The translations under genes were made by a program, and so were the position numbers. 64,000 nucleotides of DNA from Streptomyces hoynatensis. GTDB taxonomy: Bacteria; Actinomycetota; Actinomycetes; Streptomycetales; Streptomycetaceae. The notes under the pieces were generated by a model. That model worked only from the letters and a program-made list of their open reading frames with translations. It was not told the origin of the DNA and did not search any database. Each line of letters opens with the position of its first letter. Position 1 is the stretch's first letter. Where the stretch lies: positions 372,001 to 436,000 of the forward strand of contig NZ_RBAL01000002.1 in the NCBI RefSeq assembly GCF_003626535.1, given 5' to 3'. Below, piece by piece: positions 26,677-35,620 of this stretch.

Positions 26677-27636
26677 TCACGCCTGCCAGGGGCCGCCCTC
26701 GCCCGGCTCGAAGCGGGCCTCGGCCTCGAAGGCGGCCCGCCGGGTGGCCCGCCGCAGCGCCCGCAGCACCGCCCCGCCGCACAGCAGGATCAGCCCGCCG
26801 TTCAGCAGCGCCCGCGGCAGGTCGAAGCCGAGCGAGGTGGTCAGCACGTAGGCGAGGAAACGCCCCAGGTTCTCCGGCAGCGGATCGCCGGGCACGAAGG
26901 ACACGTCGCTGCTCAGGCCCGCGAGGTAGGGCCAGCCCTGGAGGTCGAGCACCAGGCCGTAGCCGACCGCGGACACCGCCCCGTAGCCCGCGAGCAGCGC
27001 GAGTTCGCCCCGGCCGCGCAGCCGGCGCGCCCCCGGCAGCAGCCCGGCGCCCATCGACACCCAGCCCAGGCCCAGCATCTGGAACGGCAGCCACGGGCCG
27101 ACGCCGCCGGTCAGCAGGGCCGAGGCGAACATCGAGACCGAGCCGAGCACGAAGCCGAAGCCCGGGCCGAGCACCCGGCCGGCGAGCACCATCAGGAAGA
27201 ACATCGGCTCCAGGCCGGCCGTGCCCGCGCCCAGCGGCCGCAGCGCCGCCCCCGCCGCGGCCAGCACCCCCAGCATCGCCACCGCCTTCGCGTCGAGGCC
27301 CGCGTCCGCGATCGTGGCCGCCACCACCGCGAGCAGCAGCGGCAGCAGCAGCGCGAACAGCCAGGGCGCGTCGGCCGAATGCGCAAGGCCCGAGCGGGAG
27401 TCGGCGAGCAGCGGCCAGCCGAAACCCGCCACGCCCACGGCCGAGACGAGCAGCAGCGCGAGCGCCGACCGCGGGCCGAGCCGCACCGCGGACACCCGGC
27501 CGCCGTCCCCGCGGGCCGCCCCCGCGCCGTATCCGCCGTCGGCGCGGTACCCGCCGTCGGTGCCCTCGGCCCCGCCGGGGCTCCGGCTCTCCCCGGCCTC
27601 CCCGGCGGGCCCCTGGGCGGCCCCGCGCCCGCTCAC
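26677..27636 (-). CDS. ECF transporter S component (probable cobalamin uptake)
   Basis: 319 aa with a ~45-residue cytosolic Gly/Ser-rich N-terminus and about six membrane helices. The stretch LEPMFFLMVLAGRVLGPGFG and the ALLTGGVGPWLPFQM loop resemble vitamin S components of energy-coupling-factor importers. GTG 27636 overlaps the ATPase stop (GTGA). It is the last gene of the cobalamin-riboswitch operon, so cobalamin or a precursor is the likely substrate. Substrate identity rests on context. Confidence 0.82.
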   Translation of the reverse strand: MSGRGAAQGPAGEAGESRSPGGAEGTDGGYRADGGYGAGAARGDGGRVSAVRLGPRSALALLLVSAVGVAGFGWPLLADSRSGLAHSADAPWLFALLLPLLLAVVAATIADAGLDAKAVAMLGVLAAAGAALRPLGAGTAGLEPMFFLMVLAGRVLGPGFGFVLGSVSMFASALLTGGVGPWLPFQMLGLGWVSMGAGLLPGARRLRGRGELALLAGYGAVSAVGYGLVLDLQGWPYLAGLSSDVSFVPGDPLPENLGRFLAYVLTTSLGFDLPRALLNGGLILLCGGAVLRALRRATRRAAFEAEARFEPGEGGPWQA

Positions 27637-29264
27637 GCCTCCTCCAGGGCGGCCGCCACCTGCGGCACCGTCAGCCAGGGACCCGCGCCGAGCACCTTGG
27701 CCACCTGCGGCGCGAACGCGGGGGAGGCGACCACCACCTCGGCCGTCGGCCCGTCGGCGACCACCTCGCCCTCGGCGAGCACCACCACCCGTCCTGCCGC
27801 CTCGGCCGCGAGCTCCACGTCGTGGGTGGCGAGCAGCACGCCGTGCCCGCGCCCCGCCAGCTCCCGCAGCACCCCGACCAGCCGCGCCTTGGCCGCGTAG
27901 TCCAGGCCGCGGGTCGGCTCGTCGAGCAGCAGCAGCGGCGGGGCCGAGGTCAGCACCACGGCCAGCGCGAGCGCCAGCCGCTGCCCCTCGGACAGGTCCC
28001 GCGGGTGCGCCCCCGGCGGCACCTCGGGCAGCAGCCGGGCCACCAGCGCCAGGCAGCCGCCGGGGGCCACCGGGACGCCGGCCGCCGCCGCGTCCGCGTC
28101 GGCCGCCGCGCACTCGGCCGCCACCGTCTCGGCGAACAGCAGGTCCCTGGGGTCCTGCGGCACCAGGCCCACGTGCCGCACCAGGCGCGCGGGGGGCGTG
28201 CGGTGTGGCACCACGCCCCCGGCGAGCTCCACGCTCCCGGCCGTGGGCCGATGCGCCCCGGCCAGGGCCCGCAGCAGCGTCGACTTGCCCGCGCCGTTGC
28301 GGCCCATCAGCGCCACCGTCTCGCCCGGGCCCACCCGCAGCTCCACGCCGCGCAGCACCTCGCTCCCGCCCCGGCGCACCGTCAGCCGCCTGGCCAGGGC
28401 GAGCGGCGCCGCCCCTGGCGCCGGGCCCGGCGGGGGAGCCGGCCGCCGCCCGGCGAGGCGCTCGCGCAGCGCGCCCGCCCGCCGCCTGGCCTCCCGGACG
28501 GACAGCGGCAACGGCCGCCAGCCGGCGAGTGCGCCCAGCTCCGCCACCGGGGGCCGGACCGGGGAGCGGGAGAGCACCTCGGCCGGGTCGCCCACCACGG
28601 GCGGCGCGCCCGGCGCGGGCAGCAGCAGCACCCGGTCCGCGTACTGCACCACGCGCTCCAGCCGGTGCTCGGCCAGCAGCACCGTCGTGCCCAGGTCGTG
28701 CACCAGCCGCTGGAGCACCGCGAGCACCTCCTCCGCGGCCCCCGGGTCCAGCGCCGAGGTCGGCTCGTCGAGCACCAGCACCCTGGGGTGCAGGGTGAGC
28801 ACCGAGCCGAGCGCCACCCGCTGCTGCTGCCCGCCGGAGAGGGTGGCGAGCGGCCGGTCGCGCAGCTCGTGCAGCCCCAGCAGGTCAAGCGTCTCCTCCA
28901 CCCGCCGCCGCATGGTGTCCCGGGGCAGGCCGAGGGACTCCATCCCGTAGGCGAGTTCGTCCTCGACGGTGTCGGTGACGAAGTGGCCCAACGGGTCCTG
29001 GCCCACGGTCCCCACCACGTCCGCCATCTCGCGCGGCCGGTGGGTGCGGGTGTCGCGGCCCGCGACGGTGACCCGGCCGCGCAGCGTGCCGCCGCTGAAG
29101 TGGGGCACGAGCCCGCAGACGGCGCCGAGCAGCGTGGACTTGCCCACCCCCGAAGGCCCGACCACCAGCCACAGTTCGCCCTCGGGCACCTCGAAGTCCG
29201 CCCCGGCGAGCGCGGGCAGGGCCGCCTCGGGATAGGTGACGGACACCCCGGAGAAACGGATCAC
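27633..29264 (-). CDS. fused double ATPase of an ECF transporter (EcfA-EcfA')
   Basis: 543 aa with two complete ABC domains. Domain 1: Walker A GPSGVGKST at residues 36-44, signature LSGGQQQR, Walker B VLVLDEPTSALD. Domain 2: Walker A GRNGAGKST, signature variant LSEGQR, Walker B LLLLDEPTRGLD. A Pro/Arg-rich linker joins them. It powers the EcfT/S module. The GTG overlaps the EcfT stop (GTGA), so the genes are translationally coupled. Confidence 0.93.
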   Translation of the reverse strand: MIRFSGVSVTYPEAALPALAGADFEVPEGELWLVVGPSGVGKSTLLGAVCGLVPHFSGGTLRGRVTVAGRDTRTHRPREMADVVGTVGQDPLGHFVTDTVEDELAYGMESLGLPRDTMRRRVEETLDLLGLHELRDRPLATLSGGQQQRVALGSVLTLHPRVLVLDEPTSALDPGAAEEVLAVLQRLVHDLGTTVLLAEHRLERVVQYADRVLLLPAPGAPPVVGDPAEVLSRSPVRPPVAELGALAGWRPLPLSVREARRRAGALRERLAGRRPAPPPGPAPGAAPLALARRLTVRRGGSEVLRGVELRVGPGETVALMGRNGAGKSTLLRALAGAHRPTAGSVELAGGVVPHRTPPARLVRHVGLVPQDPRDLLFAETVAAECAAADADAAAAGVPVAPGGCLALVARLLPEVPPGAHPRDLSEGQRLALALAVVLTSAPPLLLLDEPTRGLDYAAKARLVGVLRELAGRGHGVLLATHDVELAAEAAGRVVVLAEGEVVADGPTAEVVVASPAFAPQVAKVLGAGPWLTVPQVAAALEEA

Positions 29265-30523
29265 GGGCGGGCCTCCTTGCAGTCCTGGGCCGCGGCTTCG
29301 GGGGCGGGCGCGCTTTCGGGGGCGGGCGCGGCCGTGCGGGCGGCGCGTCCGCCGGGGGTGCGCGCCCCGGGCGCGTCCGCCGGAACGGGCGCCACCACCG
29401 CGGGCAGCAGCCCGAGCAGCACCGCCGCGGCCGGCCACAGCGGGAAGGCGGGGGCGGACAGCGGGACGGCGGGCGGGTGCAGGGCCTCGGGCGCCGCGCC
29501 GTTCGCCCAGCCGACCGCGACGGCCACCGCCGCGCCCGCGCCCGAGACCAGCCAGGCCCGCGGCCCCCAGGGATCGGGCCGGTACCGGGTGCGCGGGCTG
29601 CGGCGCCCGCCGAGCCACAGCCCGGCGAGGGCGGCCGCCAGCCCCGCCGCGAGCAGCGGCAGGCCGAAGCCCGCGCCCGCGGCTGCGAGCAGCCCGTACG
29701 CCCCCACGCAGACCCCGAGCAGGCCGCCGAGCGTCAGCGCGGCCGTCAGCCGCCGCACGGCGGGCGGCACCGCCGCCGTCCGCCCGTACCCGCGGGCGTC
29801 CATCGCGGCGGCCAGCGCCACCGAACGCTCCAGCGCGCCCTCCAGCACCGGGCGCGCCACCTGCAGCAGCGCGCGCGCCCCGCGCACCGAGCGGCCGCGC
29901 AGGCGGCGCGCGGCGCGCATCCGCACCAGGTCCGCGACCAGCTGGGGCGCGAAGGACATGGCCACCACGACCGCCACGCCCACCTCGTACAGCGCGCCCG
30001 GCAGCGACTTCAGCAGCCGGGCCGGGTTGGCCAGGGCGTTGGCCGCGCCCAGGCAGATCAGCAGGGTGGCGAGCCGCAGCCCGTCGTACCCGGCGAAGAC
30101 CAGGGACTCGGCGGTGACCCGGCCGCCGAGCCTGACGCCCGCGGCCCAGTCGGGCAGCGGCACCTCGGGCAGGGTCACCAGCACCCGGGTGCCGCCGATC
30201 GGCGAGCCGAGCGCCAGCGCGAACACCACCCGGAGCGCCACCACGAACGCGCCGAGCGCCAGGTAGTAGCCGAACGCCCGCGCCCAGGGCGCGTTCGTGC
30301 GGCGCGCCGCCACCACATAGCCCGCCACCGCGATCACCAGGCCGAGCAGCAGCGGGTTGGAGGTGCGGGAGGCGGCGGTGGCAAGGCCCAGGGCCCACAG
30401 CCACCAGGCCCCGGCGTGCAGGGCGTTGCTCCGCGTCGCCACCGGGGCGCGCAGCCGCGCCGCCGCGCCGGGGCGGGGCGGGCGGTCGCGCGGCACGCGC
30501 GGGCGGGGAAGGCGTATCGGCAT
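29261..30523 (-). CDS. EcfT transmembrane coupling protein
   Basis: 420 aa, longer than the usual 260-300 because of an added C-terminal membrane pair and a Pro/Ala tail. The two coupling-helix motifs that bind the ATPases are recognisable as MRAARRLRG and MDARGYGR. It joins the fused ATPase to the S component. ATG 30523 lies 9 nt after GGGGA; a longer in-frame reading upstream is an antisense-type shadow of the surface-protein genes. Confidence 0.88.
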   Translation of the reverse strand: MPIRLPRPRVPRDRPPRPGAAARLRAPVATRSNALHAGAWWLWALGLATAASRTSNPLLLGLVIAVAGYVVAARRTNAPWARAFGYYLALGAFVVALRVVFALALGSPIGGTRVLVTLPEVPLPDWAAGVRLGGRVTAESLVFAGYDGLRLATLLICLGAANALANPARLLKSLPGALYEVGVAVVVAMSFAPQLVADLVRMRAARRLRGRSVRGARALLQVARPVLEGALERSVALAAAMDARGYGRTAAVPPAVRRLTAALTLGGLLGVCVGAYGLLAAAGAGFGLPLLAAGLAAALAGLWLGGRRSPRTRYRPDPWGPRAWLVSGAGAAVAVAVGWANGAAPEALHPPAVPLSAPAFPLWPAAAVLLGLLPAVVAPVPADAPGARTPGGRAARTAAPAPESAPAPEAAAQDCKEARP

Positions 30524-30540
30524 GGCGCACGTTCCCCGCG

Positions 30541-31305
30541 TCAGCGGCGCCGCCGCCGGGCCCGCACCAGGGCCGCGGCGGCGAGCAGCAGCACCGCGGC
30601 GAGCCCGCCGGCGATCCCGGCCAGGCTCCCGCCGCCCCCGCCGTCTTCCTCGGCTTCGTCGGCTTCGTGGGCTTCGTCGGCTTCCGGGTTCCTGCCGCCC
30701 GCCTCCGGGGCGGCCTCCCCGGACTCCCCGGCCTCTCCCGCCCCTCCCGCTGCGTCCGTGGCGCCCTCCCCGGCGGAGACCGGGTCGCCGCAGCCCTCGG
30801 CCGGGTAGCCGGCGATCGCGCACAGCAGCGCGCCCGCGTCGTACCGCAGCGGCGCGGCGACCTCGGCCAGCGCCTCCGCCGCGCTCGCGCCCCCGTCGAG
30901 CGGGGCGCAGGCGGTGCGCTCCCGCGGCGGCGTCTCGCCCGCGGGCGCGTCCGCGGCGGTGCCGAAGTCGAGGACGAAGGCGACCCGTTCGCCGCCGTCG
31001 GAGGCCCCGCAGATCTCCCCGAAGGAGGCGGAGCCGCGCGGCGGCTCGGTGCCCGCCGACTCGGCGCTGATGCCGAACCTGAAGCCGAGCAGGTCGCCGT
31101 CCCCGGGCCGCAGCGAGCCGGGGCCCAGGCTCGCGTACTCCCAGCTTCCCGCCGCCTCGTCCCAGGTCCAGAACGACCAGTAGCGGTACGCCGTCTCCGC
31201 GGCGCCCGCCGGGGCCGCGCCGAGGGCGGCCGGCGCGCCGGCCAGCAGGGCCGCCAGGCACAGCGGCGCCACGGCCCGGCCCCGGCGCGCCGTCCGCCGC
31301 CGCAC
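30541..31305 (-). CDS. secreted, C-terminally membrane-anchored protein of the SCO2322-like type (possible beta-domain partner)
   Basis: 254 aa. It has a signal peptide (Arg-rich start, LAALLAGAPAALGAAPAGA) and a mature domain beginning YRYWSFWTWD, with RPGDGDLLGFRFG typical of a small beta-rich domain. Four Cys occur in the mature part (CGAS, ACAP, LCAI, GCGD), enough for two disulfides. A Glu/Gly linker, a TM helix and a basic tail RARRRRR follow. I recall an NCBI family named after S. coelicolor SCO2322 with this look. The GTG start abuts the preceding stop. Inference: an extracytoplasmic partner that hands cobalamin to the ECF module, like the beta domain of intrinsic factor. Confidence 0.78.
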   Translation of the reverse strand: MRRRTARRGRAVAPLCLAALLAGAPAALGAAPAGAAETAYRYWSFWTWDEAAGSWEYASLGPGSLRPGDGDLLGFRFGISAESAGTEPPRGSASFGEICGASDGGERVAFVLDFGTAADAPAGETPPRERTACAPLDGGASAAEALAEVAAPLRYDAGALLCAIAGYPAEGCGDPVSAGEGATDAAGGAGEAGESGEAAPEAGGRNPEADEAHEADEAEEDGGGGGSLAGIAGGLAAVLLLAAAALVRARRRRR

Positions 31306-32886
31306 TCAGCTCGCCTTCCGCTTGCGGCGGGTGCTCAGCAGGCCGCCGATGCCGATGCCGACCACCAGGCCGACGCCCACCACCCACAGCAGGATCGCGA
31401 GTCCCTCGCCGTCCCCCTCGCCGTCCCCGCCGGCCGCGTCCCCGTTCGCGGCGCCGCCGTCGGGGGCCGGGCCGAGCGCGTTCAGCTGCGCGAGGAGGTC
31501 GGTGCCGCCGAAGTCGCCCGGGGAGACGCCGGTGGCGTGCGCGGCCAGGACCAGCACGCCGACGGCGGACGGGTTGGCGGCGTAGTCGGCCCAGGAGGCG
31601 TGGTTCTCGATCAGCCACTGCAACGGGCCCTGCCAGGCTTCCTCGTTGCCGCCCGCGGCCAGCGCGATGACCGCCTTGGCGGTGCTGTTGAAGTCGGGCT
31701 GCTCCGCCGGCTCGCCGCCCGCCGTGCCCTCCCCGGCGCCCGGGAGCGCGCTGACCAGGTGCCCGCCGCCCTCCGCAAGCCGGTCCGCCAGCTGCGCCGC
31801 CCCGGCGGCCGCCGAGGTGACGTGGGCCGGCACCTGCTCCTCGCCGCCGGCCTGGTCCTCGGCCCCCGAGGCGCCGGCGACCCCTGCGTCCCCGGAGCCC
31901 CCGGCGTCCTCCGTCTCCTCGCCGGTGCCCGCGCCGGAGTCGCCCGGCGCGTCCGAGGAGGCGTCCCCGGTGCCGTTCGTGGCCTGGCCGTCCCCTCCCG
32001 TCCCGCAGTCGAGGCCGGTCGGCGGCACCGCGGAGGGGGCGGCGTCCGGGTCGACGAGCAGGCCGCTGCCGTAGGAGGCGAGGATCGCGTCCACCGTCGC
32101 CGCGTCGTTCGCGAACAGCGCGCCCGACTCCTCGTCCGGCTGCCAGGCGAACGCCCCGCGGTCCCCGTCGGCCGCGTCGCAGCCGAGCTGGAAGGAGGCC
32201 AGCGCGTCGTAGGGCGAGTGCTCCTCGCGCAGCACCTCGGCCGGGTCGCGGCCGGCCGAGACGAAGGCGCCGACGACGACCGCGGTCGAGTTGGCGTCCG
32301 AGGCGCCGCCCGGGTTGTAGCTCCAGCCGCCGTCCTCGTTCTGCACCCCGGCCAGCCAGGTGAGCGCCTCCCCGGCCGCGTCCTCGTGCCCGCCGAGCGC
32401 CACGAGCGCCTGCACCGCCATCGCCGTGGCGTTCGAGTCGGCGGCCGTGACGTCGGCGCAGGGCTGGGCGGTGTCGGCGCGGTAGGAGAGGAAGGAGCCG
32501 TCCGCGCACTGCTGGGCGAGCAGCCAGTCCACCGCCTCGGGTGCGGGCGTGAACCCGGCCGCGTGCTGGGCCAGCAGGGCGATCGACTGCCGGAAGACCC
32601 CGTCGAACTGCGGGTCGCCCCGGCCGAACAGCCCCTCGGGCAGCTCCGAGGCGGCCGGGCCTGGGGACGCCTCAGCGGCCCGGGCACCGGCCGGCGACTG
32701 GGCGGGGGCGGCGGCCTGGGCCGCGGGGGCCGCGAAGGACCCGGTGAGCAGGGCCAGGCCGCCCGCCAGCGCGCCCAGCGCGGCGCGACTGCCGGGGGCC
32801 GTCCTGCCGGAACGGGTCCGGCCGGGCCTCGGGCGCCCTGGGAGCGGGGGAAGCGGCCGGCCGGACCGGCGCGGGAGAGGGGACAT
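31306..32886 (-). CDS. surface-anchored prenyltransferase/squalene-cyclase-repeat (alpha-barrel) protein
   Basis: 526 aa. It has a long basic signal peptide (hydrophobic core LGALAGGLALLTGSFAAPAAQA), then QW-type terpenoid-cyclase repeats: LLAQQCADGSFLSY, LAGVQNEDGGWSYNPGG, GAFAWQPD. An acidic Gly/Asp-rich insert splits the domain, and a C-terminal TM helix plus RRKRK anchor follow. The same alpha6/alpha6 barrel forms the N-terminal half of intrinsic factor and transcobalamin. It is the first gene after the cobalamin riboswitch, so a cobalamin-capturing surface receptor is the best guess. It is unlikely to be a cyclase because no acid DXDD motif is seen. Confidence 0.85.
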   Translation of the reverse strand: MSPLPRRSGRPLPPLPGRPRPGRTRSGRTAPGSRAALGALAGGLALLTGSFAAPAAQAAAPAQSPAGARAAEASPGPAASELPEGLFGRGDPQFDGVFRQSIALLAQHAAGFTPAPEAVDWLLAQQCADGSFLSYRADTAQPCADVTAADSNATAMAVQALVALGGHEDAAGEALTWLAGVQNEDGGWSYNPGGASDANSTAVVVGAFVSAGRDPAEVLREEHSPYDALASFQLGCDAADGDRGAFAWQPDEESGALFANDAATVDAILASYGSGLLVDPDAAPSAVPPTGLDCGTGGDGQATNGTGDASSDAPGDSGAGTGEETEDAGGSGDAGVAGASGAEDQAGGEEQVPAHVTSAAAGAAQLADRLAEGGGHLVSALPGAGEGTAGGEPAEQPDFNSTAKAVIALAAGGNEEAWQGPLQWLIENHASWADYAANPSAVGVLVLAAHATGVSPGDFGGTDLLAQLNALGPAPDGGAANGDAAGGDGEGDGEGLAILLWVVGVGLVVGIGIGGLLSTRRKRKAS

Positions 32887-32887
32887 C

Positions 32888-32900
32888 GAAAGCCTTTCGC
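32888..32900 (-). promoter_or_regulatory. self-complementary element covering the ribosome binding site
   Basis: On the minus strand CGAAAGGCTTTCG stands directly before the ATG at 32886 and is a near-perfect dyad that contains the AAAGG Shine-Dalgarno sequence. Folding would hide the site. Together with the 9-bp hairpin at 32989-33010 (GGCCACCGG/CCGGTGGCC), it is a candidate expression platform for the riboswitch. Confidence 0.5.
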
Positions 32901-33019
32901 TGTGCTGGTCCGCCGGCACGGCTGACCACCACGGCGCGGCAACACGCTGCGGGGCACCGGGCTCAGCGCCGTATTCCTCGACGGTGCCGGCCACCGGGGC
33001 GCCGGTGGCCGAAAGCCAG

Positions 33020-33146
33020 TGCGTTCCGCGGGCGGGCATTCCGGCTCTCGGGGTGCGGCCGCGGCCGCGGCACCCGATCACGGTTGCGGGTCAGCGCCGG
33101 ATTCGCACCGGCTTTCCCCACACGCGGAGGTGACTGCGCGGGTCAC
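33020..33146 (-). promoter_or_regulatory. cobalamin riboswitch
   Basis: Read on the minus strand, the aptamer core is evident: GGGAAAGCCGGTGCGAATCC, then GCTGACCCGCAACCGTGA, then GAGCCGGAATGCCCGCC. These match the B12-box strings of the cobalamin riboswitch in order. It lies between the upstream TetR stop and the surface-protein gene, so the operon 32886-26677 should be shut off when cobalamin is plentiful. The 5' edge is set by a GTGAC/GTCAC hairpin at 33130-33146 that overlaps the TetR stop. Confidence 0.9.
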
Positions 33147-33778
33147 TCTATCGGCTCTTCCTGCGGCCGGGCGGGCGGGCGGCGGCCCCCGGCCAGCAGC
33201 CGGCAGGCCGTCTCCACGTCGGCGTGCGCGTTCTCCAGGGACACCGTTCCCGCCAGCCAGAAGACCAGCGTCGACTGCCAGGTGTGCTGGATGACCCGCA
33301 CCGCGCTCAACTCCTCCTCGCTCCAGGGAGGTTCGAGCCCGGCGGCGTCCAGCAGCAGGGCCGAGGTCAGCCGGGAGACCGCGGTCACCTCCTCCCGCGC
33401 CGAGCCGTCGGCGAACAGCAGGGCCCGCATCATCGCCGCGGTCAGGCGCGGCTCGCGCTGGTGTGCGCGAAAGGCGCGCCTGAGGGTGTGCGCGACCCGA
33501 GCCGCCGGGTCGCGCTCCGGCAGCGGGCGCTCGCGCAGCGTGGCGTGCAGAAGTTCCAGCTGGTCGTGCAGCACGGCGACGAGCAGGTGGATCTTGGAGG
33601 GGAAGTAGCGGTAGAGGGTGCCGAGCGCGACCTGCGCGGACTCGGCCACCTCCCGCATCTGCACCGCGTCGAAGCCGCCGGCCGCGGCCAGCCGCGTGGT
33701 GCTGTCCAGGATGCGGCGGCGCCTGGCCCGCTGCCGCTCGGTGCGGGCCCGGGCCGCCGGCTGGCGCTGTGTGCTCAT
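33143..33778 (-). CDS. TetR-family regulator (KstR-like layout)
   Basis: 211 aa. The HTH is MREVAESAQVALGTLYRYFPSKIHLLVAVL near residues 42-70. The C-terminal domain with AAMMRALLFAD and TLVFWLAGTVS resembles the KstR group, which senses CoA-thioesters in actinobacteria. This is only a resemblance. GGTGAGGA precedes ATG 33778. It lies directly upstream of the cobalamin riboswitch on the same strand, so readthrough into that operon is possible. Confidence 0.85.
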   Translation of the reverse strand: MSTQRQPAARARTERQRARRRRILDSTTRLAAAGGFDAVQMREVAESAQVALGTLYRYFPSKIHLLVAVLHDQLELLHATLRERPLPERDPAARVAHTLRRAFRAHQREPRLTAAMMRALLFADGSAREEVTAVSRLTSALLLDAAGLEPPWSEEELSAVRVIQHTWQSTLVFWLAGTVSLENAHADVETACRLLAGGRRPPARPQEEPIE

Positions 33779-34270
33779 GGGGTCCTCACCGGGCGCTGCG
33801 CGGGGCGGTACCGACGGGGTCCTGGGACGTCTCCCGGGCCCCTCCCGGCCGCTCCCCACGCGTGCGCGGGCCGGGGCGTGGGCAGTACCTGACCGTACCC
33901 GGCGAGGCTTCGGCGGCGCGCAACAGCCTTCGGCGGCGCGCGGCAGGGGAGGGGCGGGAGACATCCGCAGCGCGGCCGGGCGAACGCGGCAGGAGCAGCC
34001 GAAGCGGCAGCAGGAGGCGGGGGAGGAGGCGCGGGGAGGAGGCGCGGAACGAGGTGGGGCAGGCGCGGGAGGGAACGGCCCGCGGCGGGCGGGGGACCGG
34101 CGGCCGGGACCGGGGCATCCTTGCCCACGTACAGTGGGGGCGGCGCTCGGCGTGCGTGGCGCGAATCACCAGTACCGGCTGGATCGGGGCGAGTTCGGGG
34201 AGGCTATCTTGATACCCGCGAGTAGCGTCGCGAACGGGAACTTGGCCGAGACCTCCAGGAGTGCCGGGGC
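33779..34270. other. 492-bp divergent intergenic region
   Basis: No gene is supported. The left part holds two copies of CTTCGGCGGCGCGC (around 33909 and 33930) and purine-rich GAGGCGCGG-type repeats near 34020-34050. The right part has TANNNT boxes at 34130-34135 (TACAGT) and 34205-34210 (TATCTT) that could drive the glycosyltransferase operon, and AGGAG at 34256-34260. Confidence 0.6.
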
Positions 34271-35560
34271 GTGACCACGCAGTCAGGCGAGGACCGCCCC
34301 CTCCGCATCGCACTGCTCACCTACAAGGGGAACCCCTTCTGCGGCGGCCAGGGCGTCTACGTGCGCCACCTCTCGCGGGAGCTGGCCGCGCTCGGCCACC
34401 GCGTCGAGGTGATCGGCGCCCAGCCGTACCCGGTCCTGGACGAGGGCGTCACCCTCACCCGGCTGCCCAGCCTCGACCTCTACCGCCAGCCCGACCCCTT
34501 CCGCACCCCGCGCCGCGAGGAGTTCAGGGACTGGATCGACGCCCTGGAAGTGGCCACGATGTGGACCGGCGGCTTCCCCGAGCCGCTGACCTTCTCGCTC
34601 CGCGCCCGCCGCCTGCTGGCCGCAAGGCGCCGCGAGTTCGACGTGGTGCACGACAACCAGACGCTCGGCTACGGCCTGCTGGGCGCCGGGCGGCTCGGGC
34701 TGCCGCTCGTCACCACGATCCACCACCCCATCACCGTCGACCGCCGCCTCGACCTGGCCGCCGCGCCGAGCCGGGGCCGCCGCCTCGCCCTGCGCCGCTG
34801 GTACGGCTTCACGCGGATGCAGGGCCGCGTCGCCCGCCGCCTGCCGCGGGTGCTGACCGTCTCCGGCTCCTCGCGCCGCGAGATCGTCGAGGACTTCCGG
34901 GTCCCGCCAGGCCGGGTGCACGTGGTGCCGATCGGCGCCGACACCCGCGTCTTCCACCCCGACCCCGCGGTGCCCGAGGTCCCCGGGCGGATCATCACCA
35001 CCTCCAGCGCCGACGCCCCGCTCAAGGGCCTGGTCCACCTCGTCGAGGCGCTCGCCAAGCTGCGCACCGAGCACCCCGCCGCCCACCTGGTGGTGGTCGG
35101 CAACCGGCCGAAGCGCGGCCCGGTGGCCGAGGCGCTCGACCGCTTCGGCCTCGGCGGCGCGGTCGAGTTCGTCAAGGGCATCAGCGACGGCGAACTCGCC
35201 GACCTGGTGCGCGGCGCCCAGATCGCCTGCGTGCCCTCCCTGTACGAGGGCTTCTGCCTGCCGGCCGCCGAGGCCATGGCGGCCGGGACGGCCCTGGTGG
35301 CCACCACGGGCGGCGCCATCCCGGAGGTGGCCGGGCCCGACGGCGTCTCCTGCCTGGCCGTGCCGCCGGGGGACGCGGGCGCGCTGGCCGCCGCCCTCGG
35401 CAGGCTGCTCGGCGACGAGGCGCTGCGCGGCCGGATCGCCGCGGCCGGACGGGACCGGGTGCTGCGCCGCTTCACCTGGCGCGAGGCCGCGCGGGCCACC
35501 GTGAGGCACTACCGCGCCGCGCTCGCCGAGGCCGCGGCGGGCGCCGGGGGAGTCCCCTGA
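34271..35560 (+). CDS. GT4-family glycosyltransferase
   Basis: 429 aa GT-B enzyme. The N-terminal GGQGVYVRHLSRELAALGH is the acceptor-side Gly-rich loop of GT4 enzymes. The C-terminal donor site has the E-x7-E motif in YEGFCLPAAEAMA near residue 337. It transfers a nucleotide-sugar residue, with retention, to a lipid, glycan or small molecule in the cytosol. It heads a three-gene set with a methyltransferase and a terpene-cyclase-fold protein. AGGAG lies 10 nt before GTG 34271. Confidence 0.92.
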   Translation: MTTQSGEDRPLRIALLTYKGNPFCGGQGVYVRHLSRELAALGHRVEVIGAQPYPVLDEGVTLTRLPSLDLYRQPDPFRTPRREEFRDWIDALEVATMWTGGFPEPLTFSLRARRLLAARRREFDVVHDNQTLGYGLLGAGRLGLPLVTTIHHPITVDRRLDLAAAPSRGRRLALRRWYGFTRMQGRVARRLPRVLTVSGSSRREIVEDFRVPPGRVHVVPIGADTRVFHPDPAVPEVPGRIITTSSADAPLKGLVHLVEALAKLRTEHPAAHLVVVGNRPKRGPVAEALDRFGLGGAVEFVKGISDGELADLVRGAQIACVPSLYEGFCLPAAEAMAAGTALVATTGGAIPEVAGPDGVSCLAVPPGDAGALAAALGRLLGDEALRGRIAAAGRDRVLRRFTWREAARATVRHYRAALAEAAAGAGGVP

Positions 35561-35620
35561 CCGACGGCCCAGCCCCTCCTGATTTCCGCCGTGTTCGTGC
35601 CCCGCGTTTCCCTGCGTTCG

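Noticed and set aside
30524..32509. N-terminal two thirds of a 1082-aa minus-strand frame that ends as EcfT
   Set aside because: Upstream of ATG 30523 the frame is Gly/Arg filler overlapping the two surface-protein genes in another frame.
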